A DNA stretch of 64,000 nt from Peterkaempfera podocarpi (GCF_042466665.1 NZ_CP162102.1:2418001-2482000); one strand, 5' to 3'; counted from the stretch's first letter, positions 52,801 to 62,362 are shown. Notes: generated by a model not told the origin, from the letters alone. A program made the numbers and translations.

Positions 52801-54238
52801 CACTCCCCCAGGGCGGTGCCGCAGTGCCAGCAGAAAGCGGATCCGGGCGGTGAGATGGTCCCGCAGCCGGGCCTGGGGCAGTTCAGGTCGGGGCCGGCCG
52901 GCTGGGAGCCGGCGTCCGCGGCGGTCAGGTCGTCCGGTACGGGGGCGCTGTGGCGGCTGCCCAGCAGCAGCCGGTCGAAGTGCCGGCGGTCGAAGCGTTC
53001 GCGCAGGCGGGCCGGCCCTTCGTCGGGTTCGTGGACACCAGGAGGTCGGCGAGTACGTCCAGCGTCGACCGGTCGCCCAGCTGGTGGGCGAGGCGCAGCA
53101 CCCGGTCCAGCAGGGCCTCGGCCCGGTCCCGGTCGCCCGCCTGGTGCGCGTGGTACGCGTCGGCGACGGCCTCGCCGAGCCTGCCGTGGGTGGAGAAGTG
53201 CACGCTGACCGGGTTGGGCGCGGAGCGCTGCGCCCCGTCGGTCCAGCGGACCAGGACGGGTGCCGCCGGGGGCAGTACTGGTGCCCCGGCGTCCGCGGCC
53301 AGCTGCACCTCGGCGAGCATCAGCCGCTCGTCCCGGGGCCGGTCCGCCGGGTCGGCGGTGAGGCACAGCTGGTAGTGGCGGGTCTCGCTGCCCCAGGGGT
53401 CGGTGGGGAACTCGACCGCCCGTCCGCCGGCCGGGCGGCCGGTGGCGGTGAGGTCCACGTCCGTGGGGTGGACCTGTCTGAGGTAGCGGACGGCGACCCC
53501 GGGTACGGGGGTGAGGCGCAGCCGCAGATCCGGCAGGGCCCGGCTCATGGAGGCGCGCATCATGGCGGTGAACTCCGCCTCCAGGTCCGTGTCCTGGAGC
53601 ACCACCGCGGCGGTGCCGTGCAGCCGGGTGGCGATGCCGCCCAGCTCCCGTGCGTCCCAGCCGTCCCCGATGCCCCGGGCGTCGCAGGTGAAGCGGCCCT
53701 CGCAGGAGGCGAGCACCTGCTGCAGCCGGCCGGGCTGCTCGGTCTCGTTTCTGCCGTCGGTGAGCAGCAGCACGTGGCGGATCTCGCCGGGGGTCTCGCC
53801 GAGCAGGCCGCGGGCGAGAGCGAGCCAGCTGCCCATGGCGGTGCCGCCGCCGGGGCGCAGTTTCCGGACGGCGGCGACGGCCTCGGCGCGGGTGCCGGGT
53901 CCGGCCACCGCGAGGGAGCGCGAGCCGGGGTAGACCACCCGGGCGCCGTCGGTGCCCTCGACGACGGCGAAGCGGGTCCCGTCGGGCAGCAGGCCGACCG
54001 CGGCGGCGGTGGCCCGGCGGGCGGCCTCGATCTTGGACTGCGGCCAGCTCATCGACTCCGAGCAGTCGATGACCACCACCTCGGCGGCGGAGGCGGGGGC
54101 CGGCCGCACTCCGGTGACGACGACCGAGACCACGGCCTGGATGTCGCGGAGGCCGGGTCCGGCCTGGTGGTACTCGTCCTGATGGACCGCCAGTGCGATG
54201 TCCGGGTGGTCGGGCCGCTGGTCGGCCGGTGTACTCAT
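52800..54238 (-). CDS. vWA-domain protein with C-terminal zinc ribbon, interrupted by a frameshift
   Basis: From the ATG at 54238 a von Willebrand A domain is intact: MIDAS DCSES near residue 60, GGGTAMGSW, and LLLTDGRNE. After LADLLVSTNP the frame is lost at a CCC run (plus-strand GGG 53025-53027). One extra C gives DEGPARLRERFDRRHFDRLLLG and a zinc-ribbon end CPRPGCG...FCWHCGTALGE whose stop overlaps the next ATG. The restored gene would be exactly 480 codons. Without correction the product ends in 33 unrelated residues. It probably is a metal-dependent adhesion or regulatory partner of PknG. Confidence 0.85.
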
Positions 54239-54262
54239 CTGTCGCTCCCCGTCGGCTGTCCG

Positions 54263-56584
54263 TCAGGTCAGGGTCATCGGCCGTACCGCGTTGGCCCGGT
54301 CCACCAGCGCGCCGTGCTCGGCCTCGGTGGCGGCCTGGGCTGCCAGTTCCCGGTAGGAGCGCTCGGTGAGCCGCCGCAGCCCGTCCCCGGTGAGCGGCGC
54401 GCTGCCGAACAGCGCCTCGCTGCCGGGCCCCGGGTCCGGTGGCGGCCGGTCGCCGATCCACTCCAGGACCGTCTCGCGGATCTCGGCGGTGAGGCGCTCT
54501 CTGGCGTGGCCGGTCGGGGAGCCGCCGTCCAGGTAGAGGACGCGCAGCCGACGGGCCGCCTCGCCGAGGTCGGGCCCGCTCTCCGGGCCGCCCGCGCCGC
54601 CTCCGGCGATGATCCGCAGCGCGGCGATCCGGGCGGCGTCATGGTGCAGGGAGGAGCGTGGGACGGCGTCCAGCACGTCCAGGGCGCTGCCGCGGTCCCC
54701 GCCGCCGAGGTGGACTCGGGCCAGGCCGAAGGCGGGGCTGCCCTGCGAGCGGTCGCGCTGCCACACGGCGTCGTAGTGGCGGGCGGCGCTGCCCGCGTCG
54801 CCGCGCCGCTCGGCGCAGTAGCCGAGGGCGAGCTTGGGTGCGGTCTCACCGGGGAGGGCGGTGTAGACGGAGTCGAAGTGCCGTTCGGCGGCTTCCAGGT
54901 TGGCTTCGGCCTCGTCGGCGGACCGCCCGGGGGACGGGTCGGCGCCGGCCAGCGCGAGCAGGGCCCGGTGCCAGGCGATCCGCCAGTCGTACGCGGAGGC
55001 GGCCTGCCGGTCGGCGGTGTCCTCGCCCTGCGGGTCCTGGGCGTCGACCAGGGAGGCCGCGGTGCCGAGCCAGCGCTCCGCCTCCGGGAGGTCGTCCAGT
55101 TCCAGGTGGACCCGGCAGAGCTGGAGGGCGCTCTCCGGGGTGTGCCGCTCGGCGGCGAGCTGCTCGGCCAGCCGCCGCGGGTCGTCGGCCTGGGCGAGTG
55201 CGGTGACCTGGGCGGCCGCCGGGTCGTCGGGGTCCGGGTGGGGTACCGGCAGTCCCGCCGCGAACTGCGCCGCGGTGGGCCGCCCGGTGTCCGCGGGCGG
55301 GGGGCTCGGCGGGTGGCCGGTCCAGCGGCTGAGCGGGGGGACGGCGCCGAGGCCTGCGTCCAGCAGGGTGGCGCCGGGGGCGAAGAGGGCGGAGGGCTCC
55401 GGGTGGTCCTGGCCCGCGCCCGGGGGGCGCAGTTCACGCAGGACGCCGCGCAGCTGCAACGCCATCTGGGCGGCGGAGCCGAAGCGGGCCCGTGGATCGG
55501 CCTGGGTGGCTCGCTGGATGACACGGCGGAAGGAGATGGCGCCGGCCTCCTGCCCGCGCGGCTCGGCAGCACGCGACAGGTCGCGCAGGGTGACTCCGAC
55601 GGTGTGCAGGTCGGAGGCCGCGGTCCAGCCCCGGGCGGTGCCCTCCGGCGGCTCGGGGGCGTAGCCGGCGGTGGTGACCAGTGCGGAGTCCTGGTCGTCG
55701 GCCCTGCGCACCGCCCCGAGGTCGATCACCTTCACCCGGTCGCCGTGGTGGATCACATTGTCGGGCTTCATGTCGCAGTAGAGGAGCCCGCGGCGGTGCA
55801 GGTGCTCCAGGGCGTCGAGGATGCGGCAGCCGTAGCCGACGACATGCTCCAGCCGGAGCCGGCCGCCGAGCGCCGAGCGCTGCTCCGCGGGGTCGGTGAG
55901 CTGGCGCAGTGTCCGGCCGCCGACGAACTCCATGACGATGTAGTCGGTGGGCACCTCCCCGGGCGGGCGGTGGGTGACAAAGCTGTGGATCCGGACGATG
56001 TCGGGGTGGTCCAGCGCGACCAGATGGCGGCGTTCCTCCTCGGCCGCCCGCCGCGCGGCGGCGTCATTGATGTTGATCACGCCCTTGAGCGCCACCAGGC
56101 GGTCGTCCAGCACGGTGTCGCGGGCCAGGTAGATCCAGCCAAGTCCGCCGTGCGCCAGCGGGCCCATCACCTGGTACTTGTCGTCCAGTACGTCGCCGGG
56201 CCGCAGCCGCGGGGAGAAGTCGTAGGGGTGGCCGCAGCGGCCGCAGAAGCCCCGCTCCGCGGCGCGCCGTCCCTTGTAGCCGACTCCGACCAGCCGGGTG
56301 CAGCCGCCCTTGCCGCACCGGCGGCCGCCGGTCGGCGGGCCGGGGTCGCTGATCACCAGGACGGAGGGGTCGGGCAGTTCCACCACCGGCAGCGGGGGCA
56401 GGCCCGTTCCCTCGGAGGAGGACGAGGCCGGGGTGGAGAGCCGCGACGGGCGCGGCGGGGGCTGCGGTGCGGGCTGCCGGGGGGCGGCGGGCGGGTCCGG
56501 TGCCGCGGCGCGTCCGCAGCCGTCGCAGTAGCCGCTGCCGGTGATGACCCCGTCGCAGCCGTCCCGGCCGCAGGGCCTGCTCAT
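54263..56584 (-). CDS. pknG: PknG-type serine/threonine protein kinase
   Basis: A 773-residue protein from the ATG at 56584 (GGAGGAGG site). Cys pairs CGRDGC/CDGC and CGKGGC/CGRC (rubredoxin-like) precede the kinase domain: LAHGGLGWIYLARD, the ATP-binding Lys in VALKGV, catalytic loop YCDMKPDNV (no Arg before the Asp) and IDLGAVRR, followed by a TPR region (about 430-770). This is the PknG architecture. In relatives it phosphorylates GarA/OdhI to control 2-oxoglutarate metabolism. It is coupled (ATGA) to the protease gene; the adjacent GlnX/GlnH-like genes support an amino-acid-sensing circuit. Confidence 0.95.
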   Translation of the reverse strand: MSRPCGRDGCDGVITGSGYCDGCGRAAAPDPPAAPRQPAPQPPPRPSRLSTPASSSSEGTGLPPLPVVELPDPSVLVISDPGPPTGGRRCGKGGCTRLVGVGYKGRRAAERGFCGRCGHPYDFSPRLRPGDVLDDKYQVMGPLAHGGLGWIYLARDTVLDDRLVALKGVININDAAARRAAEEERRHLVALDHPDIVRIHSFVTHRPPGEVPTDYIVMEFVGGRTLRQLTDPAEQRSALGGRLRLEHVVGYGCRILDALEHLHRRGLLYCDMKPDNVIHHGDRVKVIDLGAVRRADDQDSALVTTAGYAPEPPEGTARGWTAASDLHTVGVTLRDLSRAAEPRGQEAGAISFRRVIQRATQADPRARFGSAAQMALQLRGVLRELRPPGAGQDHPEPSALFAPGATLLDAGLGAVPPLSRWTGHPPSPPPADTGRPTAAQFAAGLPVPHPDPDDPAAAQVTALAQADDPRRLAEQLAAERHTPESALQLCRVHLELDDLPEAERWLGTAASLVDAQDPQGEDTADRQAASAYDWRIAWHRALLALAGADPSPGRSADEAEANLEAAERHFDSVYTALPGETAPKLALGYCAERRGDAGSAARHYDAVWQRDRSQGSPAFGLARVHLGGGDRGSALDVLDAVPRSSLHHDAARIAALRIIAGGGAGGPESGPDLGEAARRLRVLYLDGGSPTGHARERLTAEIRETVLEWIGDRPPPDPGPGSEALFGSAPLTGDGLRRLTERSYRELAAQAATEAEHGALVDRANAVRPMTLT

Positions 56585-58293
56585 GGCGCCTCCTCCCCCG
56601 GGGTGCCGCCGATCCAGCGCCGTACCGCCTCGGTGTAGCGGTCCACCGCCTCCTCGGCCTGCACGGGGTCGCAGGGCGGGTGCCAGAGCAGGTCGCGGGC
56701 GCGGCGGTAGAGGGCTTCGACGGCGGGCTGCTCCGCGGCGCCGCGCTCGGCGAGCATCGCCTGGTACGGGCGGAGCCGGCCGCGCAGCACCTCGCAGCGG
56801 GCGATGTGCCGGTCGAGCCTGCCGATGGCCTCCTCCACCCCGGCCAGGGCCTGTTCGGCGGTGCCCTCCATGGCGTCCAGTTCGGGCGGGGACGGCGGTG
56901 GGAGCGGTGTGCTGCCGGGGCGGGTGGCGCCCAGCCGGTCGAGGTGGCTGCGGAGGGTGTGCGCGCGGGTGAGCGCCCGGGTGGCCCGTCCGACGTCGGT
57001 GTCGATCCAGGCGCAGCGGTCCGCCAGTTGCTGCTGGGCGCGGCCGGTGATGTCGTCCAGGAGCGCGGAGAGGCGGGCCAGCCGCGGCCTGGCGGCGATC
57101 TCCAGCACGGCGCGGTTCAGCTCGGCGGATCCGGTGCCGTGCAGGATCAGCAGCAGCCGGCAGGAGCGTTCGGCGAGGGTGGCGAGCAGGTCGAGCAGGG
57201 CCGGGGGGTCGGGGGCGTCGTCCACTCCGTCCACGACCACGGTGAGCGGCACCTGGGCGCCGCGGATGCGGTCCAGGGCGTCGGTGAGGGCCGCCCCCGG
57301 GTCGGCGGGCCCACCTGCGGCGGCCGTCAGGCCGAGCCGCTCCGCGAGCTGTGCGGCGATGGAGTGGGCGCTGCGCCGGGCCGCGTCCACCGCGAGGTCG
57401 AGGCTGCCGACGGCGGGCACCGCGGCGGATCCGGCAGCCGGGCGGCGGACACTGCCGCGGCCCGACAGCTCCCGGTCGGCCAGCATGATCGCGCGGTGCA
57501 GCGCCCGGGTGCGGTCCTCGTCGCCGGGCCGCACCGTGCTGATCCGCACCGCCGGGCCGCCACCGTCCAGCCAGCGGGCCAGCCGCTCGGCGAAGGAGGA
57601 GTCGCCGGTCTCCTGGTCGCCGGAGCGGACCAGCGCCGCGTCCACCGCCGAGGGGCCGTGCGCCCAGGTGCGCACCTGGGGCAGGTGCCGCAGCACGGTC
57701 TCGGTGGGGATCATGTACGACAGGCAGAGGCCGTCGCTGTCGCGGTAGCGGTTGACCACGATGCCGATCACCCGGCCGGTCTCGTTGTCGGTGACCGCCG
57801 CGCCGCTGAAGCCGGGCCGGACGACCTCCTGCGGGGTGCGGGGGAACATCTGCACCCGGCCGTCGCGGCCGGCCCGGCCGGCGATCTCGGCCCGGAACCA
57901 GACGCCGCCGTCGAACCGCCGCGGATAGCCGCACATGCTGACGGCTCGGCCGCTGGTGGGCACCACCCGGTGCAGGGTGGCTCCGCACTCCTGCGGCTGG
58001 GGGGTGTCCAGGGCGAGCAGGGCCACGTCCCCGCCGGGGTCGTCGAAGCGGTCGGTCTCCTCGGGGATCCAGCAGCCTTCGATGACCTGGGCGCGCACCG
58101 GCCGTCCGGCGGCGTCGACCCGGTCGACCAGCACATGGCCGTCTGGGGGCACGACATGGGCGCAGGTCAGGACGGTGCCGCGGCCCAGCAGCACCCCGGC
58201 GCCCAGCACGGCCTCGCGCTCGTCGAGGATGCGCACTCGCCAACTCCCGTCCTCACTGCGGGAAGTGACGGTGCGTCTGTTTCCGTCCGCCAT
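56581..58293 (-). CDS. Trypsin-like serine protease fused to ATPase-like helical region
   Basis: A 570-residue protein from the ATG at 58293. No ribosome site is present, but TATGCT lies 8 nt upstream (plus 58302-58307), consistent with a leaderless mRNA. The trypsin-like triad is His in LTCAHVV, Asp in GGDVALLAL, Ser in RPGFSGAAV. The following region has a Walker-B-like LTVVVDGVDD but no clear P-loop, then helices. Cytoplasmic (no signal peptide). Such proteins accompany trypco domains in regulated signalling or conflict systems; the divergent trypco2 gene is 69 bp away. Confidence 0.9.
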   Translation of the reverse strand: MADGNRRTVTSRSEDGSWRVRILDEREAVLGAGVLLGRGTVLTCAHVVPPDGHVLVDRVDAAGRPVRAQVIEGCWIPEETDRFDDPGGDVALLALDTPQPQECGATLHRVVPTSGRAVSMCGYPRRFDGGVWFRAEIAGRAGRDGRVQMFPRTPQEVVRPGFSGAAVTDNETGRVIGIVVNRYRDSDGLCLSYMIPTETVLRHLPQVRTWAHGPSAVDAALVRSGDQETGDSSFAERLARWLDGGGPAVRISTVRPGDEDRTRALHRAIMLADRELSGRGSVRRPAAGSAAVPAVGSLDLAVDAARRSAHSIAAQLAERLGLTAAAGGPADPGAALTDALDRIRGAQVPLTVVVDGVDDAPDPPALLDLLATLAERSCRLLLILHGTGSAELNRAVLEIAARPRLARLSALLDDITGRAQQQLADRCAWIDTDVGRATRALTRAHTLRSHLDRLGATRPGSTPLPPPSPPELDAMEGTAEQALAGVEEAIGRLDRHIARCEVLRGRLRPYQAMLAERGAAEQPAVEALYRRARDLLWHPPCDPVQAEEAVDRYTEAVRRWIGGTPGEEAP

Positions 58294-58361
58294 GACAGGA
58301 CAGCATACGCACGACTCGGTACGCTCCGTAGGGTTGTGCACGATCGGATTGTCGACCGGGG

Positions 58362-58664
58362 GTGGCTACGACTGTGGCGGACAAGGACTTCGTGGGGCTG
58401 GCGGAGGTGATCCGGCAGGTGCGCGGCGAGCTGGAGGAGGCGCGTCTGGACGGCGACGGGCATGAGCTGCTGTTCGCCGTGGAGAAGGTGAGCCTGGAGT
58501 TCGCGGTGCAGGTGCATCTGACCGGCAATGGACGGGCCGGGCTGCGGATCGGCGTGGTGACCGCGGAGCTGGGCGGATCGGCGGGCCGGGACACCACGCA
58601 CCGCATCCAGGTGGAGCTCAAGCCCGAGCGGCGGGACGGAGGCAGGTCGGTGGTCGGCCGCTGA
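58362..58664 (+). CDS. Trypsin-co-occurring domain 2 (trypco2) protein
   Basis: A 100-residue protein from a GTG at 58362 (ACCGGGGG). It has the short trypco2 pattern: a helix VGLAEVIRQVRGELEEARL, FAVEKVSLEFAVQVHL, AGLRIGVVTAELGG, IQVELKPE. This domain is named for its association with trypsin-like proteases, as here with the divergent protease gene. TAGGGT at 58337-58342 region is a probable -10 element. Its role is presumably as a ligand or partner of the protease. Confidence 0.88.
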   Translation: MATTVADKDFVGLAEVIRQVRGELEEARLDGDGHELLFAVEKVSLEFAVQVHLTGNGRAGLRIGVVTAELGGSAGRDTTHRIQVELKPERRDGGRSVVGR

Positions 58665-58709
58665 CCGGCCGCCCGCCTGCCCCGGACGCCGCCGCCCGGG
58701 CCCGCGGGC

Positions 58710-59585
58710 TCAGGGACGCGGGACGGCGGCGAGCTGCCGGGACTGGGCGACCAGCCGGCCGGCGGAGTCCCAGACCTCGGCGTCCTCCTCCAGATAGCCG
58801 CCTGCCACATTGCGGGTGCTGTGGGAGACCAGCAGCCAGCCGGGCGCGGGCTTGGCGCGGACGTGCACGGTGAGCTCCAGGGTGGGCGTCCAGCCGAGCA
58901 TGCCCAGATCGAAGGTGACCGGGGGCAGTGCGTCCACGGCGAGCAGCAGCGCCAGCGGGTCGGGCCGGCGGCCGTCGGCCAGCCGCAGCCAGCCGCGGAT
59001 CGTCCCGTTGCCGGACGGGGCGCCGAGCGCCCAGCCCACGCAGGCGGGGTCCAGGCGCAGGTCGAGACGGTGGAGCAGATCGGCCTGGGCGAGGAACTCC
59101 GGGGGCGCCTGGTCGGCGCCGACGCAGCGGTCCGGCGGGGGCATCTCCGGCGGGGCGGCCGAGGTGCGGACGTCCTGCGTGAGGCGGTCCAGGTCGCCGT
59201 AGGTGGCCAGGGCGCGCAGCCGTTCGGTCACGGTGCCGTCCTGGGCGGCCTGGGTGAGGGAGACCTGGCCGTTGGAGACGGTGCGACCGCGGCGGACCAC
59301 CTCGGTGCGCAGGGTGGCGGGGCCGGGACGGGCCGCCGAGAGGTAGTAGCCGCTGATGGAGTACGGGTCGCTGTGCCCGGAGCCGGCGCCCAGTTCATGG
59401 GAGAGGGCGCGGGCGGCGGTGGCGAGCAGCAGGCCGCCGTTGATGCCGCCGCCGATGCGCCAGCCGCCGTCCAGGTCTGCGTGGTAGCGGCCCGGCTCCC
59501 CGGGGTCCCCGGTGACGGCGGTGCCCCGGTCGAACTCGGTGTCCCCGGGGAGTGCTGCGGTGTCGATGGCGCTCATGCGGCTCAT
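58710..59585 (-). CDS. Acyl-CoA thioesterase-like hot-dog protein
   Basis: A 291-residue double hot-dog-like protein. IGGGINGGLLLATAARALSHEL and DPYSISGYYLSAARPGPATLRTEVVRRGRTVSNGQVSLTQ are N-domain features, and VTFDLGMLGWTPTLELTVHVRAKPAPGWLLVSHSTRNVAGGYLEEDAEVWDSAGRLVAQSRQ is the C-domain; both match the TesB-type thioesterase family. It would hydrolyse medium-chain acyl-CoAs; the physiological substrate is unknown. Either of two nearby ATGs (59585 or 59576) could be used. Confidence 0.88.
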   Translation of the reverse strand: MSRMSAIDTAALPGDTEFDRGTAVTGDPGEPGRYHADLDGGWRIGGGINGGLLLATAARALSHELGAGSGHSDPYSISGYYLSAARPGPATLRTEVVRRGRTVSNGQVSLTQAAQDGTVTERLRALATYGDLDRLTQDVRTSAAPPEMPPPDRCVGADQAPPEFLAQADLLHRLDLRLDPACVGWALGAPSGNGTIRGWLRLADGRRPDPLALLLAVDALPPVTFDLGMLGWTPTLELTVHVRAKPAPGWLLVSHSTRNVAGGYLEEDAEVWDSAGRLVAQSRQLAAVPRP

Positions 59586-59610
59586 GTTACCTGCGAGTAG
59601 GGGTCGGGGT

Positions 59611-60276
59611 TCAGGGGCGTTCCGCGACCCCGTTGCGCACCGCCCACAGGGCGGCCTGGGTGCGGTCCGCCAGGTCCAGCTTCATCAGGATGTTGGAGAC
59701 GTGGGTCTTCACCGTCTTCTCCGACAGATGCAGCGACCGGGCGATCTCCCGGTTGGACCGCCCGTCGGCGATATGGCCCAGCACCTCCTGCTCCCGCTCC
59801 GTCAGCGTGCCGCCCCGGCCCTGGGGCGGCCGCGGCCCGTCCTCGGCGAGCAGCGCCCCCGCCAGCTCCGGCTGGAGCAGCACATGCCCGGCGTGCACCG
59901 CGCGGATGGCCCCGGCCAGCGCCTCCGGGTCCACGTCCTTGTACACATAGCCGGCGGCACCCGCCCGCAGCGCCGGCACCACGGTGCGGTGCTCGGTGAA
60001 GCTGGTGACGATCAGCACCCGCACCGCACTCCCCCGCTCCCGCAGCTGCTGCAGCGCCTGGATGCCGTCGGTGCCGGGCATCTTGACGTCCATCAGCACC
60101 ACATCGGGGCACAGCTCCTCGGCGCGGGCGACGCCCTCCGCGCCGTCCGCGGCCTCCCCCACCACCTCGATGTCGTCCTGCACCTCCAGAAAGGTCCGCA
60201 GACCCCGGCGCACCACCTGGTGGTCGTCCACCAGCAGCACCCGGATCCGCGCGCGGGCCGCCCCGGTCTCAGCCAC
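59611..60276 (-). CDS. NarL-family response regulator
   Basis: A 221-residue regulator with GTG start at 60276 inside the end of the kinase gene (8-nt overlap). The receiver has VLLVDDHQVVRRG, phospho-Asp in VVLMDVKMPG, TSFTEHR and YVYKDVD; the HTH reads LTEREQEVLGHIADGRSNREIARSLHLSEKTVKTHVSNILMKL. It pairs with the GAF histidine kinase just upstream. Confidence 0.96.
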   Translation of the reverse strand: MAETGAARARIRVLLVDDHQVVRRGLRTFLEVQDDIEVVGEAADGAEGVARAEELCPDVVLMDVKMPGTDGIQALQQLRERGSAVRVLIVTSFTEHRTVVPALRAGAAGYVYKDVDPEALAGAIRAVHAGHVLLQPELAGALLAEDGPRPPQGRGGTLTEREQEVLGHIADGRSNREIARSLHLSEKTVKTHVSNILMKLDLADRTQAALWAVRNGVAERP

Positions 60277-61462
60277 CGGGCACCTCCATCTCCACCACGG
60301 CCCCCTTGCCGGGTGCCGACTCCACCGTCAGTGAGCCGCCCACCGCGGCGGCGCGCTCGCGCATCGAGACCAGGCCCAGATGGCGGCCCGCCCGGCGGAC
60401 CGACGCCGGGTCGAAGCCCCGGCCGTCGTCCACCACCCGCAGCACCGCGCCCCGCGCGGCCGTACCGCGCAGCTCCACCGTGACGGTGGCCGCATGGGCA
60501 TGGCGCAGCGCATTGTGCAGCGCCTCCTGGGCGACCCGCAGCACCGCCTCCTCCTGGGCCGCGGGCAGCGCCCGTACGCCGTCCGCGGTGAAGGCGACAC
60601 GGGCGGAGTGGGCCCGGTTCAGCACCTCCACCTGGGAGGCGAGGGTGGCGGGCAGCCCGTCCTCGTCCAGCGCGGCCGGCCGCAGCTCCACCACCACGGC
60701 ACGCAGCTCGTCGGCGGCCTCCGCCGCCAGCCGGGACACCTCGGCCAGCTCGGCCCGGGCGCGGGCCGGATCGCGGTCGACCAGCGCGGCGGCGGCCTGG
60801 GCGGTGAGCCGCAGCGAGAACAGCTTCTGCGACACGGCGTCATGCAGCTCGTGCGCGATCCGGGTGCGCTCGCCGGCCAGGGTGAGTTCGCGGCTGCGCT
60901 CGTACAGCCGGGCGTTGGTCAGCGCGAGGGCGGCGTGCGCGGCCAGGATCCGGACCAGCTCCTCGTCGTGGTCGGTGAAGCCGCCCGGACCGCGCTTGTT
61001 GGCCAGGAAGATCGCGCCGAGGATCTCCTCGCCGTCGACGATCGGCAGCCCGAGGAAGTCGGTCAGCTCGGGGTGGGCCTCAGGCCAGCCGCCGAAGCGG
61101 GGATCGCGGCGGACGTCCGTCAGCCGCTGCGGCACGGCCTCGTGCAGCATCGCCGCCAGCACCCCGTGCTGGCGCGGCAGCGGCCCGATGGCCCGCCACT
61201 GCTCGTCGCTCACCCCGTCCACCACGAACTGGGCGAAACCGCCGTGGTCGTCGGGCACCCCCAGGGCGGCGTACTCGGCGTCCAGCAGCGTGCGGGCCGA
61301 GACGGTGATGCGCCGCAGCACCTCGCGGACCTCCAGATGGCGGCTCATCGCGAGGACCGCACCGCTGATCGCCTCGATACCGGCCAGGCAGGGGTCCGCC
61401 GTCCGGCAGCCGCAGCCGTGCGCGGGTTCCGGCTGCACACCGGCCGGTGGTGGTGTCGGCAT
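60269..61462 (-). CDS. GAF-domain sensor histidine kinase
   Basis: A 397-residue kinase. A GAF domain (about 45-190: EYAALGVPDDHGGFAQFVVDGVS, DFLGLPIVDGEEILGAIFLANK) precedes the HisKA_3 box GERTRIAHELHDAVSQKLFSLRL and an ATPase domain (VAQEALHNALRHAHA, VVDDGRGFD, LGLVSMRERAAAVGG). The first 45 residues contain Cys pairs (GCGCRTADPC), a possible metal or redox site. Such GAF kinases resemble the DevS/DosT-like class that senses haem-bound gas or redox, but haem-ligand residues cannot be confirmed. Confidence 0.95.
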   Translation of the reverse strand: MPTPPPAGVQPEPAHGCGCRTADPCLAGIEAISGAVLAMSRHLEVREVLRRITVSARTLLDAEYAALGVPDDHGGFAQFVVDGVSDEQWRAIGPLPRQHGVLAAMLHEAVPQRLTDVRRDPRFGGWPEAHPELTDFLGLPIVDGEEILGAIFLANKRGPGGFTDHDEELVRILAAHAALALTNARLYERSRELTLAGERTRIAHELHDAVSQKLFSLRLTAQAAAALVDRDPARARAELAEVSRLAAEAADELRAVVVELRPAALDEDGLPATLASQVEVLNRAHSARVAFTADGVRALPAAQEEAVLRVAQEALHNALRHAHAATVTVELRGTAARGAVLRVVDDGRGFDPASVRRAGRHLGLVSMRERAAAVGGSLTVESAPGKGAVVEMEVPGG

Positions 61463-61651
61463 GCCGCCACCGTACCGCCGGGCCGCCGGACGGGCATCGG
61501 GCTCCCGGACGGCAGTCCTGGGCCTGTGGTCCTAGGGCCAACGGCAGGCCCGGACCGCTGCCCCCGACCGAGGCAGCCCGGCCCGACCCCCGCCTAGCGT
61601 CAGGACCGTCGCAGTGCCCCGCCCACGGGGCACGCAGGACGGGGAGCGGAC

Positions 61652-62362
61652 ATGTCTGTTGCAGTCATCACCGGTGCCTCACGCGGGCTGGGCCTGGCAC
61701 TCGCCCGGGCGCTGGCCCGCCGCGGCTGGTCGCTGGTGCTCGACGCCCGGGGCGGGGAGGCGCTGGCCGAGGTGGCCAAGGAGCTGGCGGAGTGGACAGC
61801 CGTGGCGGCACTGCCCGGGGACGTCGCCGACGCGCGGCATCGCGCCGCGCTGCTGGAGGCCGCCACCGCGCTGGGCGGGGTGGACCTGCTGGTGAACAAC
61901 GCCTCCGTCCTGGGCGCGGAGCCCCTGGTACCCCTCGCCGACCAGCCGCTGGAGGGTTTCCGGCAGGCGCTGGAGGTCAATGTCACCGCCCCGCTGGCGC
62001 TGGTGCAGCAGGCGCTGCCGCTGCTGCGCCGCTCGGAGGCGGGCGCGGTGGTCTGCGTCAGTTCGGACGCCGCCGTGGAGGCCTATCCCACCTGGGGCGG
62101 CTACGGGGCCGCCAAGGCCGCCCTGGACCAGCTCTCCGCGGTACTGGCGGCGGAGGAGCCCGGACTGCGGGTCTGGGCCGTGGACCCGGGCGACATGCTG
62201 ACGGAGCTGTACACGGCCGCCGTCCCGCAGGACACCGACCTGGGCGGCCGGGCGCTGCCGGAAGCGGTGGCACCGGCGTTCCTGGCGCTGCTGGACCGGC
62301 GGCCGGCCAGCGGCCGCTACACCGCGGCGGCGCTGCTCGCCCCGGCCGGGGCCCGGCGATGA
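61652..62362 (+). CDS. Short-chain dehydrogenase/reductase
   Basis: A 236-residue SDR with a GGGGAG site. NAD(P)-binding TGASRGLGLALA, the NNAS motif in LLVNNASVLG, and the catalytic Tyr-x3-Lys in YPTWGGYGAAKAALDQ (with Ser in CVSSDAAVEA) are all present. It overlaps the queA start (ATGA) and is co-translated. Substrate unknown. Confidence 0.96.
   Translation: MSVAVITGASRGLGLALARALARRGWSLVLDARGGEALAEVAKELAEWTAVAALPGDVADARHRAALLEAATALGGVDLLVNNASVLGAEPLVPLADQPLEGFRQALEVNVTAPLALVQQALPLLRRSEAGAVVCVSSDAAVEAYPTWGGYGAAKAALDQLSAVLAAEEPGLRVWAVDPGDMLTELYTAAVPQDTDLGGRALPEAVAPAFLALLDRRPASGRYTAAALLAPAGARR

Noticed and set aside
54263..58243. An apparent 1326-residue fusion of the kinase with an upstream domain
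   Set aside because: The upstream half is the wrong frame of the trypsin-like gene. PknG has its own ATG, ribosome site and ATGA overlap at 56581-56584.
61447..62358. N-terminal extension of QueA by 304 residues
   Set aside because: This stretch reads the SDR gene out of frame; QueA starts at 62359 by ATGA coupling.
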